Assembly (NCBI GenBank): GCA_017745195.1
Contig: JAGHZW010000213.1
Span: 17,999 to 70,544 of the forward strand
Length of the DNA stretch: 52,546 bases
Origin: Pseudoxanthomonas sp.
Lineage (GTDB): Bacteria; Pseudomonadota; Gammaproteobacteria; Xanthomonadales; Xanthomonadaceae
Reading direction: 5' to 3'
The position numbers were made by a program, and so were the translations under genes. Under the pieces are notes generated by a model. That model searched no databases and had not been told where the DNA came from. It was given only the letters and a program-made list of their open reading frames with translations. Position 1 is the first letter of the stretch, and every line of letters starts with the position of its first letter. Positions 13,257 to 22,039 of this stretch are shown one piece after another.

Positions 13257-14699
13257 TTACAGCAAGGGCGACAGCAGGCGCGCGAAGGCCTCGGGCAGGC
13301 GATGACGCCACAGCCCCAACGGTCGATCCAGGCGCACGCGGCGTGACCTGGCGAACTCGCCCTCGAGGTGCCGCGCCAGCGCATAACAGCTGCCGCGATC
13401 GCGCAGCAGCATCGAGGCCTCGAAATTCAGGCGGAAGCTGCGGTGATCGAAGTTGGCGCTGCCGACCAGGCACAGGTCTTCGTCGGTCAACAGGGCCTTG
13501 GTATGCAGCATGCGCGGGCCGTATTCGTAGACCTTGACGCCGGCCTTGAGCAGCTCGTCGAAGTACGATCGTCCAGCCAGCGTCACCAGTTTCGAGTCGC
13601 TCCAGCGCGGCACCAGCAGGCGCGTGTCCAGGCCACCCAGGGCCGCCGACGTCAGCGCCATGCGCGCGGCTTCGCCGGGAACGAAGTAGGGCGTCACCAG
13701 CCATACCCGACGCCGGGCTTCGTGGATCGCCGCCACCTGCATGCGGTGGATCGCTTCCCAGGACGAGTCCGGTCCGGACACGAGTACCTGCGCGCCGATC
13801 GATCCGACCGGCGCATCCGGCCAGTAGGCGGCCGCGGAGAACACGCGGGGCTCGCAACCGATCGCATACACCCAGTCCTCGACGAAGACCAGTTGCAGGC
13901 TGCGCACGATCGCGCCCTCCATGCGCATGTGCAGGTCGCGATAGGCATCCGCAACCAGTGCTTCGTTCTCCTCGTCGGTAACGTTGATGCCGCCGATGAA
14001 GCCGGTCGATCCGTCGATCACCACGATCTTGCGATGGCTGCGCAGGTTGACCCAGGGGCGGGTGAAGGGCCGGAAGCGGGTCGGATGGAACCATGCGACT
14101 TCGCCGCCGGCATCGAGCAGGGGTTGCAGGTGGCGCCGTCGCATCCGGCCGGCGCCGACCGCGTCGAGCAGCAGGCGCACCTTGATCCCGGCGCGGGCCC
14201 GCTCGATCAGTGCGTCGCGCAGGCGCAAGCCGGTGCGGTCCGGGTTCCAGATGTAGTACTCCAGGTGTATGTGGTGCCGGCTCGCGGCGATCGCCTGCAG
14301 CAGGGATTCGTAGGTGGCCTGGCCGTCGACCAGCCAGTCCACGGACGTCGCCGAAGAGGGTGGCAGCCCGGTCGTGGCCTGGCCGAGCCGGGCCAGCTCC
14401 AGACCCTGGGAATCGCCGACGAGCGGCCCGGCGAACTGTTCGAGTCCGGAACGGGACCGGCCGCGGCGCAGGCGCTGGCGCTGGATCTTCTGCGGCCCGA
14501 GGAGGAAATAGATCAGGAAGCCCACGTACGGCAGCAATGCCAACGACATCAGCCAGCTCAGCGTGGCGACCGGCTCGCGCTTCTGCAGCACGATCCACAC
14601 ACCGAGCCCGATCATGTACAGCAGCCACGCCACCAACAGGTACAGGCCCAGTCGCGGCAGGTCGACGAGCCAGCTCCAGAGGGCGTGGGGAAAGGTCAT
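13257..14699 (-). CDS. cls: Cardiolipin synthase (phospholipase D family)
   Basis: The enzyme condenses two phosphatidylglycerol molecules to cardiolipin and glycerol in the inner membrane. It has 480 residues. Two N-terminal membrane helices ([20 protein letters not shown] and [19 protein letters not shown]) come first, then two PLD domains with HKD motifs: [18 protein letters not shown] (about residue 225) and [20 protein letters not shown] (about 395). [13 protein letters not shown] is also typical of ClsA-type enzymes. It is transcribed divergently from the radical SAM gene, with 95 bp between the starts. Confidence 0.94.
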   Translation of the reverse strand: MTFPHALWSWLVDLPRLGLYLLVAWLLYMIGLGVWIVLQKREPVATLSWLMSLALLPYVGFLIYFLLGPQKIQRQRLRRGRSRSGLEQFAGPLVGDSQGLELARLGQATTGLPPSSATSVDWLVDGQATYESLLQAIAASRHHIHLEYYIWNPDRTGLRLRDALIERARAGIKVRLLLDAVGAGRMRRRHLQPLLDAGGEVAWFHPTRFRPFTRPWVNLRSHRKIVVIDGSTGFIGGINVTDEENEALVADAYRDLHMRMEGAIVRSLQLVFVEDWVYAIGCEPRVFSAAAYWPDAPVGSIGAQVLVSGPDSSWEAIHRMQVAAIHEARRRVWLVTPYFVPGEAARMALTSAALGGLDTRLLVPRWSDSKLVTLAGRSYFDELLKAGVKVYEYGPRMLHTKALLTDEDLCLVGSANFDHRSFRLNFEASMLLRDRGSCYALARHLEGEFARSRRVRLDRPLGLWRHRLPEAFARLLSPLL

Positions 14700-14794
14700 G
14701 GGTCGATTCTAGGCGAGACGCGCGCCGCTGAACGGCTCATCCGCGGGATGTGCAGGTCGCCTTCGCTGAGACGCCGCAGGGGTACGCTGGACCG

Positions 14795-15877
14795 ATGACC
14801 GCAACGATCAAGGGCCGCGGTTCGCGGCAATACCTGCCCGGCCGCTACGAACGCACGACCACCGAAGCGGTCGATGACGGGTGGGCGTCGCCGGCCGAAC
14901 CGGAGGCCGGACCGGACCCGCTGCGGCCACGCACCGAAGTGCGCGAGGAAGCCGCACGCAGTATCGTCAGCCGCAACGATTCGCCGGACGTGGGCTTCTC
15001 GCAGTCGGTCAATCCCTATCGCGGTTGCGAACACGGTTGCAGCTACTGCTTCGCCAGGCCGTCGCACGCCTACCTCAACCTGTCGCCGGGGCTGGACTTC
15101 GAGACGAAAATCTTCGCAAAGACCAACGCGCCGGAACTGCTGCGCCGCGAATTTTCCCGTCGTGGCTACACACCCAGTCCGATCGCGCTCGGCATCAATA
15201 CCGATGCCTACCAGCCGATCGAGCGGCGCCTGCAGCTGACCCGGAAGATCATCGAGGTGATGCTCGAATGTCGGCATCCCTTCAGCCTGATCACCAAGAA
15301 CGCGCTGGTCGAGCGCGACATCGACCTGTTGCAGCCGCTCGCGGAGCAGCAGCTGGTTCACGTCAACTTTTCGGTGACCACGCTCGATCCGCACCTGAGC
15401 GCGCGGCTGGAACCACGCGCGTCCGCCCCGCACGCACGCCTGCGCGCCATGCGGCGGCTGCACGAGGCCGGCATCCCGGTCGGCGTGCTGTTCGCGCCGG
15501 TCATTCCGTGGGTGAACGACCACGAGTTCGAAGCGGTGCTGGACGCGGCCGCGGCGGCCGGTGCCGGCAGCGCCGGCTACGTGCTCCTGCGCCTGCCGCA
15601 TGAGGTCGCGCCATTGTTCAACGACTGGCTGCAGGCACATCTGCCCGACCGGACCGCGCGCGTGATGGCGGCCGTGCGGCAGATGCGCGGCGGCCGCGAT
15701 TACGACGCCACCTTCGGCACCCGCATGCGCGGCCTCGGCCCCTATGCCGAGCTGCTGGCCCGACGCTTCGCCCTGGCGCATGGCCGCAGCGGATTCGACC
15801 GCCACCGGGAGCGTCCGCTGGATTGCAGCCGCTTCGTCGCACCGCGACCACCTTCGCCGCAGGCCGAACTGTTCTGA
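14795..15877 (+). CDS. PA0069-family radical SAM protein
   Basis: The protein has 360 residues. The [4Fe-4S]-binding CxxxCxxC motif is in PYRGCEHGCSYCFARPSH (about residue 80), followed by the glycine-rich and TIM-barrel segments LGINTDAYQPIERRLQLTRKIIE and LITKNALVERDIDLL. This matches the SplB-like radical SAM proteins annotated as the PA0069 family. The start at ATG 14795 gives MTATIKGRGSRQYLPGRYE, the usual N-terminus, in preference to an ATG 15 codons upstream. The substrate is unknown; similarity to spore photoproduct lyase does not show a repair role in a non-sporulating bacterium. Confidence 0.87.
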   Translation: MTATIKGRGSRQYLPGRYERTTTEAVDDGWASPAEPEAGPDPLRPRTEVREEAARSIVSRNDSPDVGFSQSVNPYRGCEHGCSYCFARPSHAYLNLSPGLDFETKIFAKTNAPELLRREFSRRGYTPSPIALGINTDAYQPIERRLQLTRKIIEVMLECRHPFSLITKNALVERDIDLLQPLAEQQLVHVNFSVTTLDPHLSARLEPRASAPHARLRAMRRLHEAGIPVGVLFAPVIPWVNDHEFEAVLDAAAAAGAGSAGYVLLRLPHEVAPLFNDWLQAHLPDRTARVMAAVRQMRGGRDYDATFGTRMRGLGPYAELLARRFALAHGRSGFDRHRERPLDCSRFVAPRPPSPQAELF

Positions 15878-16050
15878 GCGCTGTAAACCCGGCGATACCT
15901 GTTGCAGTTGTGAAACACCCCCGGAATGCCCGTCGTTGCTCGCATGCGCACCGGAACCTCTGTCGTCGCTGCTGCGCGGATGAAACACCAGTGCTGGCGC
16001 TGGATGGAGAGTTCACCTCCTAAGTCGATGTTTCAAAAGAAAAATAGAAG
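15878..16050 (+). promoter_or_regulatory. Upstream control region of the Fap-like operon with TGTTTCA half-sites
   Basis: This stretch has no gene. It holds TGAAACACC twice as direct repeats (15911-15919 and 15981-15989, 70 bp apart) and the reverse form TGTTTCA at 16029-16035. All three share the 7-mer TGTTTCA in one orientation or the other and lie 16-140 bp before a sigma-54 promoter, where enhancer-binding proteins normally bind. The half-site resembles the palindrome arm in front of the regulator gene (23663-23684). Binding by that regulator is inferred. Confidence 0.5.
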
Positions 16051-16067
16051 TTGGCACGGCTCGTGCG
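16051..16067 (+). promoter_or_regulatory. Sigma-54 (RpoN) promoter of the Fap-like operon
   Basis: TTGGCACGGCTCGTGCG has the invariant GG-N10-GC spacing of a -24/-12 promoter and a full TTGGCACG -24 element (consensus TTGGCACG-N4-TTGC). The -12 element is GTGC rather than TTGC. Transcription would begin near 16077, about 25 bases before the first gene. A sigma-54 activator gene lies at the far end of the cluster. Confidence 0.75.
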
Positions 16068-16100
16068 CTCTTGTCCCTGCCCATTGCCGGGGGAGCGCCA

Positions 16101-16598
16101 ATGCCACGACATCTCGCCTATCTGCTGCCTTCGCTGGCCCTGCTGGCCGCACCCGCGGTCGTGCTGGCGGCCGACGCGCATACCGGCGTGTACGCCGAGC
16201 CGGGTGAAATCGTCCTGCTGCGGGACGTGAACGCCCGTTACGCATATCGACCGGCGCCGCCGAGCATCGCGGTGATCGCCGATCCGACCCCGACCCGCGA
16301 GATCCAGCAGAGCCTGGGCACCGGCGAGTTGTCCGACGAAGAATACGCGTCGCTGTCGTCGGGCCAGGTCGACGCCCGGGGCGTCACGCTGCCCGAGCAG
16401 ATGACCGGCCGTGCGCTGCAGGGTTCGCTGGGCCGGCTTACTGGCGACAACAGCACGCTCAGCGGCAGCGCCATCGGCAAGAGCGTCGGTGGAGTAACCG
16501 GCGCGGTCACCGGCGCCACCCGCGGCATCGGTCCCACGATCACCGGCGCGCTCTCGCAGTTCCCCTTGGGTAGCGGCGGCCAGGGGACAGGCCCGTGA
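16101..16598 (+). CDS. FapA-like secreted protein, first gene of the amyloid cluster
   Basis: This 165-residue protein has a clear signal peptide (MPRHLAYLLPSLALLAAPAVVLA, cleavage before ADAHTG). The mature part has a proline-rich stretch (YAYRPAPPSIAVIADPTPTREI), an acidic LGTGELSDEEYASLSSG segment and a Gly-rich tail (GKSVGGVTGAVTGATRGIG). Position, size and export signal fit FapA, the putative periplasmic chaperone that opens Pseudomonas fapABCDEF. The assignment rests mainly on position. The ATG at 16101 follows GGGGGAGCGCCA. The stop overlaps the GTG start of the next gene. Confidence 0.6.
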   Translation: MPRHLAYLLPSLALLAAPAVVLAADAHTGVYAEPGEIVLLRDVNARYAYRPAPPSIAVIADPTPTREIQQSLGTGELSDEEYASLSSGQVDARGVTLPEQMTGRALQGSLGRLTGDNSTLSGSAIGKSVGGVTGAVTGATRGIGPTITGALSQFPLGSGGQGTGP

Positions 16599-17254
16599 CA
16601 GTCATGCTGCGGCATCGGCCCGCACTCGCGGGCGCCAGGTTGTCCCTGCTGGTCGCGACGGGCATGGCCCTGTGCGCCGGCCGGGCGTTCGCCGCTGATG
16701 ATTACACGGAGATGCTGGGCTACCTGGCGCAGACCCGCATCGACGACCACGCGCTGGCCGGAAGCACCGGCGCGATCGCGGTGAACATGGCGGCCGGGGA
16801 CCTCAACCAGCAGGCCAACCTGCGGGCCATGGCGATCGGCGTCGACGGCGCGCACGTGCAGTCAGGCGCGCGCCAGCAGCGCGACGGCGACATCCACGAC
16901 ATGCCGCTGGCGGCAAGCGCGACCATCGGCGGTTCCGCGCTGGCCGACGCCAGCGGCATCGCATCGATCAACCAGGCCAGCGGCAGCGGCAACGCGGAAC
17001 AGAACGCGGTCGCGCTCGTGCTGGCGCAACAGGGCATACGCGAAACGCCGGACAGCATGCTGTCCATGGGCGTTGCCGCGTCGGCGGAGCAGCAAGCGTC
17101 CCCCAATCCGGCGGGAAAGACCGCCAGTCGCAACGTGGCAGTGGAAGCCACCGCGCTGCGCGGATTCGAGGGCGTCCTGCAGCTCAATCAGATCGCGGGA
17201 TCCGCCAACGAGACCGGCAACGCACTGACGTTGTCGCTCCCGCCGGGACCGTGA
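16595..17254 (+). CDS. FapB-like minor amyloid subunit
   Basis: This 219-residue exported protein has a signal segment (LSLLVATGMALCAGRAFA, cleavage near AADDYTE). It carries imperfect repeats of the amyloid-subunit type: GAIAVNMAAGDLNQQANLRAMA, GIASINQASGSGNAEQNAVALVLA and a weaker third copy near the C-terminus (LQLNQIAGSANETGNALTLSL). The G-x-x-x-x-N-x-A-x-G-x-x-NQQ-x-N pattern is shared with the larger downstream protein. In Fap systems FapB is the minor, possibly nucleating, component and FapC the major fibre protein. The GTG at 16595 overlaps the preceding stop (GTGA), implying coupling; an ATG at 16604 is an alternative. Confidence 0.65.
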   Translation: MTVMLRHRPALAGARLSLLVATGMALCAGRAFAADDYTEMLGYLAQTRIDDHALAGSTGAIAVNMAAGDLNQQANLRAMAIGVDGAHVQSGARQQRDGDIHDMPLAASATIGGSALADASGIASINQASGSGNAEQNAVALVLAQQGIRETPDSMLSMGVAASAEQQASPNPAGKTASRNVAVEATALRGFEGVLQLNQIAGSANETGNALTLSLPPGP

Positions 17255-17296
17255 GGCGGTAATCCAACCAACCAAGAGCAAGAGAGAGAGGACACC

Positions 17297-18853
17297 ATGA
17301 AAAGGACCCTGAAGTGGACCGTGCTTGCCGTGGCGATCACCGCCGCGACGGCCGCCAATGCCGCAGTCGTCAACAACATCGAGAACAACTGGACCAACAA
17401 CGTCGAGAACAACGTCACCAACAACGTCGAGAACAACTGGACGGCGAACACGACGCATGACGTCGATACCTCGTACAGCGACAGCTTCGACCGCGACACC
17501 ACGGTCACCCATGATGTCGACACCTCGTACAGCGACTCGTTCGACAAGAGCACCACGATCGACAAGTCCTACAGCGACTCGTTCGACAAGAGCACGACGA
17601 TCGACAAGTCCTACAGTGAATCGACCGAGAAGAACACCACGGTCAACAAGAACGTGGACGTCGACCTGAGCCTGAACTCCGCGGTGAACTACGAGCGCAA
17701 CGTCGTCGACACCGACATCACCCATGACGAAGACGTCAACATCGACCATGACACCACCATCGACAAGAAGGTGGACGAGCATGGCGTGTCGGCCGAGCTC
17801 GAGTCCGACCTGTCGCTGACCTCCGACATCGACTTCACCGGCGCGCCGACCGTGTCGGGCGACCTGGAGATCGATTCGGCCGCCATCGCGGTGATCGACA
17901 ACCGCCAGACCAACTCCGGCAACCTGGCCGGCAACGACGTCGTCACCAACGACGCGTCGATCGCCGACAACACCGCGACCGAGGCGTCGGGCAACCTGCA
18001 GTTCAACGTCGCCGCCGGTGACAACAACCAGCAGGACAACGCCGCCGCCCTGTCCGCTGCCGACGCCAGCTTCGCATTCGGCCTGGCCGATTCGAAGGTG
18101 TTCGTGCAGCAGACCGGCACCGGCAACGCGACCGCCAACGTCGGCCAGACCAACACCGCCAGCGTGGGTGACGCGGCCTTCGCCTCCGCTACCGGCAACA
18201 TCGGCGTCAACGTGACCTCGGGCAACAACAACCAGCAGAAGAACTCGCTGGCGGCCTCGGTGGCCACCTCGAGGTACGCCTCGGCGGCGGTCAGCTCCAA
18301 CCAGATCTCCTCGGGCAACTACGTGTCCAACACGCCGAAGGTCGAAGAGACCTACCAGACCCTGGAGTTCTCGCTGTCCGGTGCGGTCACCGGCGACATC
18401 GCTTCCAGTGGCACTGGCTCGTATGAAGGGCGTGGTTCGGCCTACCAGAAGGACAACTTCTATCTGGATACGTGGGATGGCGCCCTGCCGCACGAGAACG
18501 GCGATTCCACCGGCCACATCGACATGGACAACGACATCCAGAATGCGGTCGACAACCCGTATGCCGACGGCGTGGGCGGCATCGCGTTCGACACCGACGA
18601 AGAAGGTGACCTGAGCTACGACGAGCTGGGCGACGCCGACCTGTGGGCCAGCCTGAGCGGCACCCTGCAGGTCGCCAGCAACGAGGTGTCGGCCTACACG
18701 ACCAACACCGCGTCGCTGTCCGGTGATGCCTTCGCGAACGCCAGCGGCAACATCGGCGTGAACGTCTCGGCCGGCACCGGCAACCAGCAGGCCAACAGCC
18801 TGTCGCTGGCCGTGGCCCAGCCGTCTGCGGGCGGCGCGGGTGGTGGCGAGTAA
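17297..18853 (+). CDS. FapC-like major functional-amyloid subunit
   Basis: This 518-residue secreted protein has a signal peptide (MKRTLKWTVLAVAITAATAANA) and is rich in Asn, Asp, Ser, Thr and Gly. Residues 26-49 are a run of NNVENNWT-like units, and 53-115 are tandem TSYSDSFDKSTTID-like units. The rest contains at least three amyloid-type repeats: GNLQFNVAAGDNNQQDN (about 229), GNIGVNVTSGNNNQQKN (about 298) and GNIGVNVSAGTGNQQAN (about 481), separated by long linkers, as in FapC. A purine-rich ribosome-binding sequence (AGAGAGAGAGGACACC) precedes the ATG. A strong hairpin follows the gene. The protein is probably exported through the FapF-like pore and assembled into fibres on the cell surface for biofilm cohesion; the role is inferred from the family. 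Confidence 0.7.
   Translation: MKRTLKWTVLAVAITAATAANAAVVNNIENNWTNNVENNVTNNVENNWTANTTHDVDTSYSDSFDRDTTVTHDVDTSYSDSFDKSTTIDKSYSDSFDKSTTIDKSYSESTEKNTTVNKNVDVDLSLNSAVNYERNVVDTDITHDEDVNIDHDTTIDKKVDEHGVSAELESDLSLTSDIDFTGAPTVSGDLEIDSAAIAVIDNRQTNSGNLAGNDVVTNDASIADNTATEASGNLQFNVAAGDNNQQDNAAALSAADASFAFGLADSKVFVQQTGTGNATANVGQTNTASVGDAAFASATGNIGVNVTSGNNNQQKNSLAASVATSRYASAAVSSNQISSGNYVSNTPKVEETYQTLEFSLSGAVTGDIASSGTGSYEGRGSAYQKDNFYLDTWDGALPHENGDSTGHIDMDNDIQNAVDNPYADGVGGIAFDTDEEGDLSYDELGDADLWASLSGTLQVASNEVSAYTTNTASLSGDAFANASGNIGVNVSAGTGNQQANSLSLAVAQPSAGGAGGGE
17372..17641 (+). repeat. Tandem coding repeats in the FapC-like gene
   Basis: Bases 17372-17443 encode NN-[IV]-ENN-[WV]-T-type units. Bases 17453-17641 encode four units of about 14-18 residues built on D-[TK]-SYSDSFD-[RK]-x-TT, the last copy degenerate (SYSESTEKNTT). 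The DNA repeats are near identical (ACAGCGAC followed by a TTCGAC core), so the number of units may vary between strains. Confidence 0.85.
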
Positions 18854-18931
18854 GCGTGTAGCGATCAACCATCCCGCGAGGGATGAAAGAGTGACTCCCG
18901 GCCATCCGCCGTGACCGGGAACTCACGGAAC

Positions 18932-18962
18932 GCCCCGTCCCGCCTCCCCCGCGGGACGGGGC
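18932..18962 (+). terminator. Strong intercistronic hairpin after the major amyloid gene
   Basis: GCCCCGTCCCGC (18932-18943) and GCGGGACGGGGC (18951-18962) form a perfect 12-bp GC-rich stem with a 7-base loop. The downstream sequence is CTTCCACTTCC, not a T-run, so read-through is likely. Such a hairpin could stop most transcripts or protect the subunit mRNA from 3' decay, giving more fibre subunit than export machinery. Confidence 0.65.
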
Positions 18963-19018
18963 TTCCACTTCCACACGGCGGACACCGCCATCCCGTCCAG
19001 GACCAGAGAGCCGCCACC

Positions 19019-19738
19019 ATGTCGCGACTGCTGCCGTCGAGCCTGATGCCGTTGTTGCTGGCGTGCCTGCTGTCGTGCGCGATGGCGGCAGTGCCGGCGC
19101 GTGCGTCGGACGTGGCGTTCACGGGCGTCCTGCCGAACGGGGCGCTCTACCACGCGCCTGTCGTCAGCATGCGCGAATCCCGCTTCGCCAACATCGTGCG
19201 CCAGCAGACCGACTACAGCTGCGGCGCCGCGTCGCTGGCGACGATCCTGCGCTATGCCTACAACCTGGATGCCGACGAGAACACCGTGATCGAAGGCATG
19301 CTGGCGCTCGCCGATGCCGACGTGGTGAAGGAGCGCGGCTTCTCGCTGCTGGACATCAAGCGCTACGTCGAATCGCTCGGCATGCGCGGCCGCGGCTACC
19401 GGGTCGACGAGGCCCGCCTGCGCTCGCTGCGCGTTCCCAGCCTGGCGCTGATGGACGTGAACGGCTTCCGCCACTTCGTCGTGCTCAAGCAGGTCAACGG
19501 CGAGGTGGTCGAGATCGCCGACCCGATCCTGGGCAACCGGGTGATGGCGCTGCCCGATTTCCTGGCCGCGTGGCCGTCCCATGCGGTCTTCGTCGTTATC
19601 GGCACCGACTTCGACCGGAATACGGTGCTGTTGCAGCCCAGCACCAGGCCCAGTGCCCGCGCACTGTATGCGCGGCAGGGTCCGATCACCGACGCCGAGT
19701 TGCTCGACTTCGGTTTCACCCACGCCGACCTGTTCTGA
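19019..19738 (+). CDS. FapD-like C39-family cysteine peptidase
   Basis: The protein has 239 residues with a signal peptide (SLMPLLLACLLSCAMAAVPARA). A C39-like papain-fold domain has the catalytic Cys in TDYSCGAASLATILRYAY (about residue 70) and the His in GFRHFVVLKQV (about 151), followed by EIADPILGNRVMAL, whose Asp is the expected third residue. In Pseudomonas, FapD is such a periplasmic peptidase, required for amyloid export. The frame is open upstream, but the ATG at 19019 gives the signal peptide. It is separated from the FapC-like gene by the 12-bp hairpin. Confidence 0.78.
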   Translation: MSRLLPSSLMPLLLACLLSCAMAAVPARASDVAFTGVLPNGALYHAPVVSMRESRFANIVRQQTDYSCGAASLATILRYAYNLDADENTVIEGMLALADADVVKERGFSLLDIKRYVESLGMRGRGYRVDEARLRSLRVPSLALMDVNGFRHFVVLKQVNGEVVEIADPILGNRVMALPDFLAAWPSHAVFVVIGTDFDRNTVLLQPSTRPSARALYARQGPITDAELLDFGFTHADLF

Positions 19739-19751
19739 AAGGAATCCGACC

Positions 19752-20576
19752 ATGAATGGAAAACGCACCCTCTGCATCGCCATCGGACTGGCGACTGCTC
19801 CGGCCGCGTTGCCTGCGTGGGCGCAGCAGCAGGCCGAGCCGGGCGCCACGCCCGCGCCCGCGGCCAGCGGCCTGACCGAGCTGACGGACGAGGAAATGGG
19901 TGACATGCGCGGCCGCTACACGGTCAGCAGCAATACCGTGGCCTGGTTCGGCGTCACCATGGTGTCGACCTGGCAGACCCAGGCCGGCCAGCAGCTGGCC
20001 AGCACCATGACCGTGACCATGGACGGCCGGCAGCCCGACAAGCCGGTGGTGACCTTCGAGCCGCATGTCAGCATCACCGCGGTTGATGCCCCGGCGCCGA
20101 CGCAGGCGCCGTCGGGCCAGCGCGAGATCGACAATGCCGGCCTGGCCAACGTCACCGGCGTGACCCAGAGCGTGCAGGTCGCCGGCGACGGCAACGTCGC
20201 CCACAACACTGCCAACATCACCATCCGCGATGAACCGGCGCAGGAATCTGCCGCGCCGGCGGCAGCCAGCGTGCTTGCGCCCGCGGCCCAGTCGACGACC
20301 ATCGCGACCGCGTCGGCGAACGGCATGAGCGCCGTGGCGCAGCTGGAGAACAACGCCGCCCGCGTGCTGCTGCAGATCGACGGACAGGGTGCGGTGGAGC
20401 AGTGGATCAGCGGCAGCGGGATGGGCCAGACCATCCAGTTGGCTGCCGACGGACACCAGGCCAGCAACTGGATGGAACTGGACGTGGTCCGCAACACCTC
20501 GCAGGGCCGCACGGTACTCGGCCAGAACGTGGCCCAGGCGATCGCCCTGAGCCGGGGCATAGCGGTCGGCTACTGA
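19752..20576 (+). CDS. FapE-like secreted protein
   Basis: This 274-residue protein has a signal peptide (MNGKRTLCIAIGLATAPAALPAWA). After a Pro/Ala linker comes LTELTDEEMGDMRGRYTVSSN, a D-E-E-M-x-x-M-R-G-[RK]-[YF] motif typical of FapE-type proteins, then a segment rich in alternating polar residues (TMVSTWQTQAGQQLASTMTVTMD) and GVTQSVQVAGDGNVAHN. FapE is a minor extracellular fibre component in Pseudomonas. It starts 13 bp after the FapD-like gene behind a GAAAGGAA ribosome-binding sequence. Confidence 0.68.
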   Translation: MNGKRTLCIAIGLATAPAALPAWAQQQAEPGATPAPAASGLTELTDEEMGDMRGRYTVSSNTVAWFGVTMVSTWQTQAGQQLASTMTVTMDGRQPDKPVVTFEPHVSITAVDAPAPTQAPSGQREIDNAGLANVTGVTQSVQVAGDGNVAHNTANITIRDEPAQESAAPAAASVLAPAAQSTTIATASANGMSAVAQLENNAARVLLQIDGQGAVEQWISGSGMGQTIQLAADGHQASNWMELDVVRNTSQGRTVLGQNVAQAIALSRGIAVGY

Positions 20577-20602
20577 AGCGCCGGCCCGACAAGGAGAAGC
20601 AG

Positions 20603-21985
20603 GTGACCAGGAAGACTACGGCGGTACCTTCCACTGCACTGAGCCTGGCGATCGCCTCGGCGCTGGCTGCCGCGGCGCTCGCAGCACCCGCATCCGCCCA
20701 GCAGGCCGCCGCGCCGGCGAACGAGGCCGAACTGCGCCAGCTCACCCAGGAACTGTCCGAACTCAAGTCGGCCTATGCGCAGGAAGTGCGCCGGCTGCGC
20801 GAGCTGGACATGCAGGTGCAGGCGATGCAGGCGCGTCTGGCCGGCAAGGCGCCGGTCACCTCGCCCGATGCGCCGATCGCGGCCACCGCCACCGTTGCCG
20901 CACCCATTGCCGCCGCGCCTGCGGCACCCGCCCCCGCGACCGCTGGCGCCGCCGAGCCGTCGCCGCCACCCCAGGCCGGCTATGCCAGCACCGCGGCCGA
21001 GGCCGAGGAGGCCCGCAAGGAACTGCCGCGTAGCGTGGCCGACGTGAAGCAGGCAACCCGCACCCTGTTCAACCAGCGCCTGGTGATCGAGAACGGCCTC
21101 ACCTACAACCGCTACGACCGCAAGCAGCTCACCCTCAACGGCTTCCTTGCCCTGGACGCGATCTTCCTTGGCAACATCGCCATCGAGAACGTCGAATCGG
21201 ACACGGTGAACTACAACTTCGCCGCGCGCTGGGGCGTGACGCCGAAGCTGACCCTGAACCTGGACGCGCCCTACCTGTGGCGCAAGACCGTCTACCAGAA
21301 GGGCGGCGCCGGTGGCGCGGCCGCGGCGATCGCGCAGGAGGAGACCAGCGGCAGCGGCCTGGGCGACATCACCGTCAGCGGCAACTACCTGATGCTGCCG
21401 GAGAACACCGGCCGCCCGGAGCTGGTGCTCAATGTGGGTGTCACCGCGCCGACCGGACGCGAGCCCTACGGGATCCCGTGGCGGGTGCTCGAACGCGACG
21501 ACGACGACTTCATCCGTTTCGCCGTGCCGGAGGAACAGCCGACCGGAAACGGTGCCTGGCAGGCCAGCGTCGGCGTATCGGCGGTCAAGACCAGCGATCC
21601 GGCAATCCTGTACGGCAACATCGGCTACACCTATTCGTTCGAATCCAGTTTCGACGACATCGACAACAACCCGGACACGGTCAACCCGGGCGACGTCAAG
21701 CTCGGTGATTCGTTCTACTTCGGCGCCGGCGTGGCGTTCGCCTTCAACGAGCGCACCAGCTTCAGCATGTCGCTCAGCAACCGGCTCAGCGCCCGCGCAC
21801 GCATGCGCTACGACGGCCAGCCCTGGAACAAGGTAATCGGCAGCGATGCGAACTCGGCCTTGTTCAACCTGGGCGTGACCTACGCGCTCAACGCCAACAC
21901 CACGATGGTCGGCCTGCTCGGCATCGGCATGACCCCCGACGCGCCGGACTTCACCCTCGGGTTCCGGCTGCCGTATTCGCTGTAG
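20603..21985 (+). CDS. FapF-like outer-membrane amyloid exporter
   Basis: This 460-residue protein starts at GTG 20603 behind AAGGAG. A signal peptide (cleavage near ASAQQ) is followed by a trimerising coiled coil (about residues 35-75, ELRQLTQELSELKSAYAQEVRRLREL) and an Ala/Pro linker. The C-terminal porin-like beta-barrel (from about 155, TRTLFNQRLVIENGLTYNRY) shows alternating strands and ends FTLGFRLPYSL with aromatic and aliphatic residues, as outer-membrane barrels do. This is the architecture of FapF, the trimeric gated channel for FapB, FapC and FapE. It is the last gene of the cluster, convergent with the regulator. Confidence 0.8.
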   Translation: MTRKTTAVPSTALSLAIASALAAAALAAPASAQQAAAPANEAELRQLTQELSELKSAYAQEVRRLRELDMQVQAMQARLAGKAPVTSPDAPIAATATVAAPIAAAPAAPAPATAGAAEPSPPPQAGYASTAAEAEEARKELPRSVADVKQATRTLFNQRLVIENGLTYNRYDRKQLTLNGFLALDAIFLGNIAIENVESDTVNYNFAARWGVTPKLTLNLDAPYLWRKTVYQKGGAGGAAAAIAQEETSGSGLGDITVSGNYLMLPENTGRPELVLNVGVTAPTGREPYGIPWRVLERDDDDFIRFAVPEEQPTGNGAWQASVGVSAVKTSDPAILYGNIGYTYSFESSFDDIDNNPDTVNPGDVKLGDSFYFGAGVAFAFNERTSFSMSLSNRLSARARMRYDGQPWNKVIGSDANSALFNLGVTYALNANTTMVGLLGIGMTPDAPDFTLGFRLPYSL

Positions 21986-22039
21986 CCGTCGATCGTGGAA
22001 CCGGCGAAGCCACGATGGCTTCGCCGGGCCGGGCCGGTA

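Noticed and set aside
20780-21000. Ala/Pro-rich segment of the FapF-like gene as a possible frameshifted gene end.
   Set aside because: It is the normal linker between the coiled coil and the barrel; the frame is continuous.
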